From NCBI GenBank assembly GCA_034435435.1, contig DAOTXN010000113.1, forward strand, positions 1-22,693: 22,693 nt of DNA. Direction: 5' to 3'. The translations under genes and the position numbers were made by a program. Of this stretch, positions 9,501-15,591 are shown one piece after another (the first letter of the stretch is position 1; each line of letters starts with the position of its first letter). This DNA comes from DAOTXN01 sp034435435 (GTDB lineage Bacteria; Chloroflexota; Anaerolineae; S140-20). The notes under the pieces were generated by a model. That model had not been told where the DNA came from and searched no databases. It saw only the letters and a list, made by a program, of their open reading frames with translations.

Positions 9501-10590
9501 GGGCCGTGACGTATTTCAGGTCGCGCGTGATGTCGTCGGCTAGGTAGCGCACTGCGAGCACCGTCGTCGCCAATACAACGACGCCAAACACGAGCAAGGT
9601 GACGGTCGTGTTACGCACGGTGGACGTGTTTTCCGGCGTCAGTTGATAAGACACTATCAAGCGCCAGCGACTGGCCGGGCGCTCAATCGGGAAGGCCAGC
9701 GTAAATTGTCCCTTGCCTTCCACTAGTTCTCCCCAAGCCAGAGCGTTTACTTGTTCTGGAAAATCGGTCTCTACTGAGACTAACTCATCACCTTCGGGCG
9801 TGACCAAGCGCAGCGCCGCGCGGTGTTGGTGGACAATTTCAGCGTCTCTGATGAGCGCGATCAGCATCTCGTCGTTCAAATAGGGGGCAGTCGTGTTGAG
9901 TGTGTTGGCCCATTGACGGAATTGGTCGGCGGCGCTTTCGATCGCGGTGCGGCGGACTTGGTTGAACGCCAGCACGCCCAAAAAGTAAAACACGATAAAA
10001 TTGAGCCCCAACACAACGACAGCCAGGCGCAAACCGATGGTGTAGCGCTGTCCGGGGTCTTGGCCCGCGTCGGCGCGCGCTCCCCAGCGCGGGGCTGCAG
10101 CGACCAGCACGGGCCGCAGCAGGCGACGTGAGAGCGTCGAAACGACGAGTGTGATGGCGACACAAGTTGCCATTAGCAGGAGCGAATGAGCCACGTGCAC
10201 CGAGAAACCGTCGTCGGGCCGGCAGATCAGTCGTAAAAGGTTGACCAGCAGTAGAATCAGACCTGTCAGGATCAGCGGCGCGCCCAAAATGTGCACGGGT
10301 GCGCTAAAAGCCCGACTGCGGGCCTGTTGGGCCAAGTCGGACGATGGTTTTTGGCCGGATCGGACGATCTGCCCGAAACGGTGAATGGGCGACAGGTAAC
10401 GGTGTAGCGCGCCAAGCAAAAAGACCAGGGTAGCGATGAGCAGCAAGGCGTTGCGCTGCATCTCTTGTGTGGCCCGGGGAGAGAGATGAATAAAGGCAGG
10501 TGTGATCAGCGTAAAAACGGCCAGACCTACACAAGCCGTGGCGCTGGCTGTCAGGAGGATGTGGCGTCGAATAGAAGAAATATCGGGCAT
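6589..10590 (-). CDS. Membrane hybrid histidine kinase, TM/HAMP/GAF/GAF/PAS/HK/REC
   Basis: A 1333-aa sensor kinase. Four hydrophobic helices (about 11-33, 48-64, 100-122, 135-155) precede a helix at about 184-208, an extracytoplasmic loop (about 210-325) and a helix at about 327-347. Then come HAMP (about 348-405), two GAF domains (about 425-575 and 610-752), PAS (about 775-890), HisKA with His908 (SHELRTPL), and an ATPase domain with N-box Asn1040, DTGIGIAKQD at 1101-1110 and GTGLGL at 1131-1136. The C-terminal REC has Asp1256 and Lys1305. A basic insert (about 1054-1092, containing PRRERGERRRPKGR) interrupts the ATPase domain between conserved strands and comes from a palindromic DNA element. 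The gene lies 16 bases after the response regulator stop. No clear Shine-Dalgarno sequence precedes its ATG, so coupling to that gene is likely. The ligand is unknown. Confidence 0.92.
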   Translation of the reverse strand: MPDISSIRRHILLTASATACVGLAVFTLITPAFIHLSPRATQEMQRNALLLIATLVFLLGALHRYLSPIHRFGQIVRSGQKPSSDLAQQARSRAFSAPVHILGAPLILTGLILLLVNLLRLICRPDDGFSVHVAHSLLLMATCVAITLVVSTLSRRLLRPVLVAAAPRWGARADAGQDPGQRYTIGLRLAVVVLGLNFIVFYFLGVLAFNQVRRTAIESAADQFRQWANTLNTTAPYLNDEMLIALIRDAEIVHQHRAALRLVTPEGDELVSVETDFPEQVNALAWGELVEGKGQFTLAFPIERPASRWRLIVSYQLTPENTSTVRNTTVTLLVFGVVVLATTVLAVRYLADDITRDLKYVTARLLDIASRGHVGDKVLPLSLDEVGDLIAAFDQVRQAVTQQQSELSWRVEQMRQLNQASLALASSMDFQQVLNRICQVARDITNSDSVALFLYDPDSDTFMRASQWGYDVAPSKSNHFRAPEPGPEMEAEGMTRAVFTRQQAILVHDARQHALVAPVVPESGIHSIIAVPVISRTQAMGVLYVNSQRPHAYDERDVQAVSALASQAAAAIENARLLEETMTSAHALEQRARNLLMINRISTDLTALLDPYEIFKATARHMVQLMQVDHCGILIFNQGAAEGVVVAEYPEIGTLGMRLPRTNNPAIDHVLNTKLPLAVNDIRQEPMLAPVHAALEEVGIRAILIAPLIARDQVIGTIGLDVLHHPHEFGPEEQELCRTVAAQAAIAVSNARLLYDSQQQSRALSRKSQELAEESSRLDAILAHMADGLVVTDLVGRIILSNPAFKAIAGLPINRSLRGRLLDGTFSAAALRQVIARALAEPEQAATANIELADGRVLKATASALRTRQEADPLQAGEVTGVVTVLRDITHEVKVDRMKSEFISAVSHELRTPLTSILGFANLIQREFQRRIGPLIAVDKQASRAAERMMENLSIIESESQRLTRLINDVLDIAKMESGRLEWHMVNVNMTKVIDDSVNATGALAREKNLSIQVELPAHLPWVWGDYDRLIQVTTNLLSNAIKFTERGEITVRGWVWLRPEDPLAFSPRRERGERRRPKGRNAIALPPEVQPPALIIGVSDTGIGIAKQDLPLVFERFRQVGDTLTGKPSGTGLGLPICKEIVSHHGGTLWVESELGVGSTFYFWLPLSPEQAADEPLPPLGGAAPRINDGRADESTERGDDAAPSVILIVDDEPHIRNLLRQVLHDAGYHTIEAADGAAALDRARAFRPDLIILDILMPGASGFGVTSVLRTDPDTAHIPIVILSIADDAGEALELGANAWLTKPVDQAHLIHTVETLLVNRTHIPVTEETL
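7371..7386. repeat. Palindrome inside kinase ATPase domain
   Basis: CGCCGCG and CGCGGCG form a 7-bp stem with a 2-base loop inside the coding sequence of the larger kinase. It encodes part of the arginine-rich insert that the sister kinase lacks at the same place, so it looks like a short element acquired in frame. Confidence 0.5.
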
Positions 10591-10606
10591 GGCCGCATTT
10601 AGAAAG

Positions 10607-10993
10607 TCACGGGAGGCTGATGTTCAAAATAGTCCCGGCGCGCTCGATGAGGTAATCTGGGTCGAAGGGCTTGGTGATGTATTCGTCGGCGCCCACTTGT
10701 GCGCCCCGTTGCCGGTCGATTTCCTGGCCCTTGGCGGTAAGCAAAATGACGTAGGATTGTTGCAGCGAGGGTTCCGACTTGATCCGCTCGCACACCTCAT
10801 AGCCGCTCATATAGGGCATCATCACGTCTAGAATGACCAGATCGGGTTTTTTTTGTTGGGCGATGTCCCACGCCCCTTGACCGTTGGCCGCAAGGATGAG
10901 CTCGACCCCGTGATCCTCTAGGTCTTCTAGGGTTTGTTCCAACAACACACGAATGTGCGGTTCGTCATCTACGATCAAAATCCTTTTTGACAT
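10607..10993 (-). CDS. Single-domain response regulator (CheY-like)
   Basis: A 128-aa stand-alone receiver domain with no output domain. The acidic pocket (Asp9, Asp10), phosphoacceptor Asp56 (LVILDVMMP), Thr86 and Lys108 (ITKPF) are all present, so it should accept phosphate. The start chosen is the ATG with AAGGAG 8 bases upstream; a longer in-frame reading extends into non-coding DNA and lacks a start signal. It lies directly ahead of the two hybrid kinases, so it may shuttle phosphate between them or carry their output to another protein, as in phosphorelays. The 106-base gap ahead of it holds an AT-rich TAAAATATAT stretch on the - strand but no convincing -35 box. Confidence 0.92.
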   Translation of the reverse strand: MSKRILIVDDEPHIRVLLEQTLEDLEDHGVELILAANGQGAWDIAQQKKPDLVILDVMMPYMSGYEVCERIKSEPSLQQSYVILLTAKGQEIDRQRGAQVGADEYITKPFDPDYLIERAGTILNISLP

Positions 10994-11099
10994 ACACCTA
11001 CTCCTTGGACATCGGTTTGGGTTGAACACAGGCGCATATATTTTACCGCTCTTGGTCTGATTCTGCATTACAATCCAGTTACAGCTTGTGCACCTCTTG

Positions 11100-13076
11100 T
11101 TAGGCGCCGGGGGCCAGCAGTGTTTGCAAGTGAGGCAATTCCTCTTGGGCGGCGCGCCGCCCAAGAGCGATGAATTCCGTCGCGTGGTCGAAAGCGGCCG
11201 CATCCAAGTGCGCGACCGGCGGCGCGATGAGCGCGTCCAGGTGGCGCAGGCAGGGTTGGAGGGCAGTGTGGGCGAGTTGATCGCGTAGATGCAGCCACGT
11301 CGCCGTGAGATCCAACCGGCCAGATTCTGTGCGGGACAAGACAGGAGATGGTATGACACTTACGCCGATGACGATGTCGGCGCCGTGTTGGATCAATACG
11401 TCGCCCGGCAGAGGATTGATCAGGTCGCCGTCTACCAGCCAGCGCCCTGCGTATTCTACAGGGGCTACCAGCCCGGCCATCGCCAGCGAAGCTTCTAGTG
11501 CGGGCGCCAGGTCTGCCTGACTCATAGGGCTGGTCTCGTGTGTCTGCAGCTGCGCGGTCCTGTGGGTCTGGCTCAGGATGACCGCTTGATTGCTGGACAG
11601 GTCCGCTGCAACTATGTACAGGGGGAGGCGCAAATCGGCGAGAGTGCGGTCAGATAAGAGCTTGTGTAGCGTGTTGCGCGCCCGCTTGGCCGCGTACGGC
11701 GCCGAGCGCGAGGCTGGACGCAGGCTAAAAGACTCCTCAAAAGGGTTCAGGTCGCGTTCGCGTTGCTGCCACAGATCGGCCAACTCAGTGGGTGAAAAAC
11801 CGGCGGCGTACAGCCCGGCGACAACAGCGCCTATGCCGGTGCTGGCGATCATATCAATCGGGATGTGTGCTTCTTCCAGAGCTTGCAGCACACCGATGTG
11901 GGCCAGCGCCCGGGCCGCCCCGCCGCTCAACGCCAACCCGATGACCCGCCCCGTCAGGCGGCGGGCCAGGTCATCCAGACGGTCGGGTGAAGCAGTCCAT
12001 CGCTTGCGGGCGGCGGCGATGACCCACGGGGCTGCGGCGGCGCTCAAATCGACCACCAGCGCGACCTGACCTATCACGCTCATCACGGGCGGGTGCAGCT
12101 CGACCGGCGCCGCGACGAGCACGCGGTCGAATTCCTGCACGCCCTGGCGCAGAGCGGCGGCCAGTTCTTTGCCCTCTAACCCGGCGGCCGGGCGATACTG
12201 GATGCGCTCATTGGGAGCGCCTGGCCGGGCGGGGGAGTGCACGTCTAGGATCAAGATGCGCTCGCGCGTGTAGCGAGTGATGGCTTGCGCCAGCTCGGGC
12301 GCGGCCTGGCCGATAACCAGCAACGGGTTGAGCGTTTTCTCGGCGCGGAGGCGTTTCAGACCGCGCAATTCGCGCTCGATCTCGCGCCGGACCGACAATC
12401 CCGCGGCCGGAAAAGTGTGCAGCAGGCGATCCAGGTCGTCTTTGTGGAGTGACCAGGCGATCACCGGCTCAGCGGCTCGCGCCGTCGCGCAGCGGCGCTC
12501 GCCTAATAGCACGGCGACCTCGCCGATGATGTCACCGGGTTTGCAGTTCGCCAGCACCACCGGCTGGCCATCGGCGTCGCTGGCGACCAATTCGACGATC
12601 CCGGCCTCGATCAGGTACATCGTGTGGCCCCAGTCGCCGGCCTGGAACAGGCGCTCGCCGGCTTCAAACTGTTCCAGTTTGAAGGCCTGGGTCAGTTCGG
12701 CCTGTTCCTGTTCGTTCAAGTGGCGAAAGAATTGGATCTTCCATTTACCCTCGAGAACTTGCCAGATGCCGGGAGGTAGGCTGCGCGCGTGACGCCGGGC
12801 CAGGTGCACGCGATAGTGTGTCTCACCGTCGATTTCGAGAGTTTCGAGCCAGCCCTGTGCAGTGAGCAGCGCCGCCTGACCGTGCACGTCGCTTTCTGGG
12901 CGATGCAGCGCCGCCACAAGCTCGTCTAACGTGACCGGCTCACGTCGCATCACCTGGTTGACGAGTTGGCGCAGGTCGTCGGGCAGGGCCAGGATTTCCA
13001 GGCTGCTGACGCCGCTCTTGCGCTTGCGGGTGTAAATTTGATCGCTGGTGAGCCAGGAAAAGGCTTGTTCAGTCAT
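11100..13076 (-). CDS. Cyclic-nucleotide-binding protein with degenerate patatin domain (NTE-like)
   Basis: A 658-aa soluble protein with the layout of neuropathy-target-esterase-like proteins. After an N-terminal region (about 1-115) comes a cyclic-nucleotide-binding domain (about 117-235). Its phosphate-binding cassette IIGEVAVLLGERRCATA keeps the key Glu186 and Arg195. A linker domain (about 250-350) leads to a patatin-like domain (about 376-575). The patatin fold is recognisable (SGGAARALAHIGVL; VDGDLINPLP with Asp549). However, the oxyanion loop is GGAARA rather than GGGxRG, and the nucleophile elbow reads STGIG where the family has GTSIG, so the catalytic Ser is Gly414. It is therefore probably not a phospholipase but a cAMP-responsive binding or scaffold protein. 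Its start overlaps the MinD-like gene stop (ATGA). The adenylate cyclase downstream could supply its ligand. Confidence 0.88.
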   Translation of the reverse strand: MTEQAFSWLTSDQIYTRKRKSGVSSLEILALPDDLRQLVNQVMRREPVTLDELVAALHRPESDVHGQAALLTAQGWLETLEIDGETHYRVHLARRHARSLPPGIWQVLEGKWKIQFFRHLNEQEQAELTQAFKLEQFEAGERLFQAGDWGHTMYLIEAGIVELVASDADGQPVVLANCKPGDIIGEVAVLLGERRCATARAAEPVIAWSLHKDDLDRLLHTFPAAGLSVRREIERELRGLKRLRAEKTLNPLLVIGQAAPELAQAITRYTRERILILDVHSPARPGAPNERIQYRPAAGLEGKELAAALRQGVQEFDRVLVAAPVELHPPVMSVIGQVALVVDLSAAAAPWVIAAARKRWTASPDRLDDLARRLTGRVIGLALSGGAARALAHIGVLQALEEAHIPIDMIASTGIGAVVAGLYAAGFSPTELADLWQQRERDLNPFEESFSLRPASRSAPYAAKRARNTLHKLLSDRTLADLRLPLYIVAADLSSNQAVILSQTHRTAQLQTHETSPMSQADLAPALEASLAMAGLVAPVEYAGRWLVDGDLINPLPGDVLIQHGADIVIGVSVIPSPVLSRTESGRLDLTATWLHLRDQLAHTALQPCLRHLDALIAPPVAHLDAAAFDHATEFIALGRRAAQEELPHLQTLLAPGA

Positions 13077-13864
13077 CTTGTTTCCGCGCCGATGATTTTG
13101 TCGCCCAGCGCCCGGAGCCCCTGGGAAAACAAATGGTGGGGCGCTTGCAAGATAAACAAGCCCGAGCTGGCCAGTCGCACCAGCTCGGAGGCCAGCGGCA
13201 GGATCGCTCCGGCCTCGTGCCCATAGGTTTCGCGCAATTGTCGGCGATAGCCTGCAAACACCTGAGCGATTTCCGTGTCGTCGCCGCTTTCCAGTAGCAC
13301 TTTGTTCAAAACGAGGATCATTTGCGGCACGCCTAGCTTTTGGGCCACCTCAAGCGTGACGCCCGTGCCTTGGAAATCTTGCGCGTCGGGCCGCAGGATG
13401 ACCACTAGCACGTGTGAGATGGCAATGGAGAGCAGCGTTTCTTCATTCAGGCCAGGGTGGGTGTCGATGAGCAAATAGTCCAGGTCCAGAGCGCGGATCA
13501 GGTCTTTGAAGCCGTCTTTGAGCTGGCGCACGTCGTAGGCTTCGTGGAGCACGCGCGAGATGTCTCCGGCGTTCATACTGGATGGGGTCAAAAAGATGCG
13601 CCCGCCGCTGTGGGTCAGTTCTGGGGGAGTGACGTCAAAGGTGGCCTCCTCTATCGGACACTGACCCCACAGGTAATCATTGAGCGTATGTTTGATCCGC
13701 CGCTCGGCAAGCTGAAAAATGGCGTGGATGCCTGGCGATTGAATATCAGTGTCGATCACGCCCACGCGACGACCCGTTTGGGCCAGGTAAGCAGCAGTGT
13801 TGGCGGTGATGTTGGATTTGCCGGTGCCGCCGCGAAAAGAGTGTAGTGAAATGACCCGAGTCAC
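13073..13864 (-). CDS. MinD/ParA-family P-loop ATPase
   Basis: A 263-aa deviant Walker-A ATPase. In the numbering used here (start at 13864), the P-loop SFRGGTGKSN spans about 9-18, the Walker A' segment is VIDTDIQSPG, and the Walker B/switch is YLLIDTHPGLN. The signature lysine of KGGxGKT is replaced by arginine. Such proteins dimerise on ATP and often act as spatial or regulatory switches. No C-terminal amphipathic membrane-targeting helix like that of MinD is obvious, and no MinC or MinE gene is nearby. GGAGG sits 5 bases before the GTG at 13864; a GTG two codons earlier (13870) abuts the Shine-Dalgarno and is less likely. The stop overlaps the start of the cyclic-nucleotide-binding patatin gene, so the two products probably work together. 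A role in cell division is not supported by context. Confidence 0.9.
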   Translation of the reverse strand: MTRVISLHSFRGGTGKSNITANTAAYLAQTGRRVGVIDTDIQSPGIHAIFQLAERRIKHTLNDYLWGQCPIEEATFDVTPPELTHSGGRIFLTPSSMNAGDISRVLHEAYDVRQLKDGFKDLIRALDLDYLLIDTHPGLNEETLLSIAISHVLVVILRPDAQDFQGTGVTLEVAQKLGVPQMILVLNKVLLESGDDTEIAQVFAGYRRQLRETYGHEAGAILPLASELVRLASSGLFILQAPHHLFSQGLRALGDKIIGAETR

Positions 13865-13870
13865 ATACAC

Positions 13871-14003
13871 CTCCGAGTAGACTAATCGCGGATTGCACGG
13901 ATGATACGGATTTTTCTACTCAACGGACGTCCGGCTTGAGCCGGGGCATCCTCGCTAAAGCGAGCCATCCTGCATTCTGCGTCATCCGTGACATCAGTGG
14001 TTC
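13871..14003. repeat. Intergenic region with dispersed-repeat fragments and hairpin
   Basis: These 133 bases separate the GAF gene from the MinD-like gene. They hold the units GGATTGCACGGATGATACGG (13889-13908) and GTCATCCGTGACATCAGTGG (13981-14000), typical of short dispersed intergenic repeats. A small hairpin, CTCGCT-AA-AGCGAG, lies at 13951-13964. The hairpin has no T run on either strand, so it is not a convincing terminator. No promoter is evident. Confidence 0.45.
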
Positions 14004-14963
14004 TCAATCTTGTTCAAACTCGCGCCGCATCGCTGCAGCCGCTTGTTGCAGATGTGCGAAATAGTCGGTGGCGGTGATCGAAGCGACTTGTTGTTGCTTG
14101 CGCATTTCGTCGATCTCGATGCGCAATTCTTGGATTTGAGCTTTGAGCCGGTTTTCGCGGATCTGAATCTCGCGGGCGGTCTCGATGGCGATGGCGGCTT
14201 GCCAGGCCAGCGCCGTGAGCAGTTTTTGATCGCTGGCAGTAAAAATGTCGCCTTGTTTGTTATAGAGCACCAACGCGCCCGTGCTTTTGTCGCCCACCGT
14301 CAACGGAGCACACAGGATCGATCTCGCACGTGTGTCGGCCGGGCCGCAGCGTGGGTCGGCGGCGACGTCGTTTACGATGACCGGCTGTCTGGCGCGCACT
14401 ACCCATCCGGCGATAGTTTTGTCCGGCGAACAATACCTCTCGGCGGGCACAAGTCCCTGAACGGCCTGGATTTCAAAAGCCGTCCGGTCAGGCGCAAGTA
14501 GCAAGAGCGCGCCGCAGGTCGCCTGGATGACGCGCGTGCTCTCGTTCAAGACCAGTTCGCCGATCTGGTCTAATTCCAAGTGCGCGCCGATGGCCTCTTG
14601 CACATGGTACAGCAGGTTGATCTCGCGATAGCGCTCCAGCGTTTCTTGGGCCAGGTTACGGTTGCTGATAACCTGAGCAATGTGTTGCTCAATCAAGGTG
14701 GCCGCAGCATCCAATTGGTCGCCGGGTATTAGATCGCCGGACTTGGCGGCCACCAGATACCCGATGGGCGCGCCATCAACGGTGAGTGTCCGAGCGAATG
14801 TCTGGGGCGGGGGTGTTTCAATGGTCGCCGCGTCTGTGAGTGATTGCCCCGCCATATTATACACTTGAAAAACCGTGGTGGGGTGCGCCAGTGCCGCCAG
14901 GCTGTCGAGCAGGGTGCGAACGATATTCTTTTTTAGTACTTTTTTTAAATCGGGATGTTTCAA
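14004..14963 (-). CDS. GAF-domain sensor protein with C-terminal coiled coil
   Basis: A 319-aa soluble protein with no enzymatic domain. An N-terminal sensory-like region (about 1-100) is followed by the linker AQETLERYREIN (105-116), a GAF domain (about 128-262), a coiled coil (about 262-293) and a conserved-looking tail (TATDYFAHLQQAA). The N-terminal region, linker and GAF domain resemble the first half of the adenylate cyclase at 979-2883; both contain AQETLERYREIN, suggesting shared ancestry and perhaps a shared ligand. The start is TTG at 14963, with AGGAG 8 bases upstream; an ATG 7 bases upstream is out of frame and stops at once. It has its own promoter and is first in the signalling block. 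The ligand is unknown. Confidence 0.85.
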   Translation of the reverse strand: MKHPDLKKVLKKNIVRTLLDSLAALAHPTTVFQVYNMAGQSLTDAATIETPPPQTFARTLTVDGAPIGYLVAAKSGDLIPGDQLDAAATLIEQHIAQVISNRNLAQETLERYREINLLYHVQEAIGAHLELDQIGELVLNESTRVIQATCGALLLLAPDRTAFEIQAVQGLVPAERYCSPDKTIAGWVVRARQPVIVNDVAADPRCGPADTRARSILCAPLTVGDKSTGALVLYNKQGDIFTASDQKLLTALAWQAAIAIETAREIQIRENRLKAQIQELRIEIDEMRKQQQVASITATDYFAHLQQAAAAMRREFEQD

Positions 14964-14995
14964 GCGCGCATCTCCTGCCTGGCTGATTCATGGTC

Positions 14996-15024
14996 AGTTT
15001 AGCACAAACCTGTGGGGTGGTCAA
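14996..15024 (-). promoter_or_regulatory. Promoter of the signalling block
   Basis: On the - strand a -35 box TTGACC (15019-15024) and a -10 box TAAACT (14996-15001) are separated by 17 bases and lie upstream of the GAF-protein gene. The -10 match is only moderate. Confidence 0.5.
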
Positions 15025-15052
15025 CAAAGGTTCGGTCGGGGGTGGTCCTATC

Positions 15053-15084
15053 GTAGGGCAAATGACCTAGTTCCTTTGCGCTAC
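15053..15084. repeat. Copy 2 of GTAGGGCAA palindrome in divergent promoter region
   Basis: GTAGGGCAAATG (15053-15064) and CCTTTGCGCTAC (15073-15084) form an imperfect 12-bp inverted repeat with an 8-base loop. It is related to the hairpins at 956-982 and 21488-21514. It sits between the two divergent promoters. Confidence 0.55.
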
Positions 15085-15103
15085 AAAAGTAGAGGTTGGA
15101 CTA

Positions 15104-15132
15104 TAGACACCGTATGCTCCCTCTCTTATAAT
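15104..15132 (+). promoter_or_regulatory. Promoter of the hdr operon
   Basis: A -35 box TAGACA (15104-15109) and a perfect -10 box TATAAT (15127-15132) are separated by 17 bases. The start codon of hdrC1 follows 44 bases later, with TGAGG (15166-15170) as ribosome binding site. Confidence 0.65.
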
Positions 15133-15175
15133 CGAGACATCGTGGCGCAAAGCCTTTTCTGAGGGTGAGGATATT

Positions 15176-15580
15176 ATGCGGACGAGAATTTCGGCGGACA
15201 GCATTCGAGGCGAGTTTGTGCGGCAGATCGAATTGATCAGCGGCGAAAGCCTGCTGGCGTGTAATCAATGCGGTAAATGCAGCGCCGGCTGCCCGGTGGC
15301 CTTTGATCTGGACGTCTTGCCCAGCCAGGTCATTCGTCTGGCCCAATTGGGCATCCAGGACGTGCTAGATGCGCAGACCATCTGGACCTGTGCGGCCTGC
15401 CTGACCTGTGTGGCGCGCTGTCCCAAGGGGATCGACCTGCCTCGCATCATGGAGGCCCTGCGTTTGATCAAAATGCAGCGCGACGGTGACGTTTTGAGCA
15501 CTAGTCAGTTATCTCCTGAATTTGTGGGAGAGGCGCCCCAACTGGCGCTGATTGGCGGCTTGCGCAAGTTTAGCTCGTAG
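15176..15580 (+). CDS. hdrC: HdrC-like iron-sulfur subunit (copy 1)
   Basis: A 134-aa electron-transfer subunit that should carry electrons between HdrA flavin and HdrB. It holds two [4Fe-4S] motifs, CNQCGKCSAGCP (Cys29, 32, 35, 39) and CAACLTCVARCP (Cys72, 75, 78, 82), with the HdrC-type segment between them. No membrane helix is seen, so the complex is soluble, unlike the membrane-bound HdrDE/DsrK type. It starts the operon and is followed 11 bases later by hdrB1. It is shorter than the second HdrC copy, which has a longer C-terminus. The physiological substrate is not a methanogen heterodisulfide by context. Confidence 0.92.
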   Translation: MRTRISADSIRGEFVRQIELISGESLLACNQCGKCSAGCPVAFDLDVLPSQVIRLAQLGIQDVLDAQTIWTCAACLTCVARCPKGIDLPRIMEALRLIKMQRDGDVLSTSQLSPEFVGEAPQLALIGGLRKFSS

Positions 15581-15591
15581 CGAGGCAAAGA

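Noticed and set aside
13073..13864. MinD role in septum placement
   Set aside because: There is no minC, minE or other division gene nearby and no clear membrane-targeting C-terminal helix; the gene is coupled to a signalling protein.
13951..13964. Hairpin CTCGCT-AA-AGCGAG as terminator of the GAF gene
   Set aside because: It has a 6-bp stem and no following T run on either strand; too weak to call.
15096..15132. TTGGAC at 15096 as -35 box of the hdr promoter
   Set aside because: The spacer to TATAAT would be 25 bases; TAGACA at 15104 gives 17 bases and is preferred.
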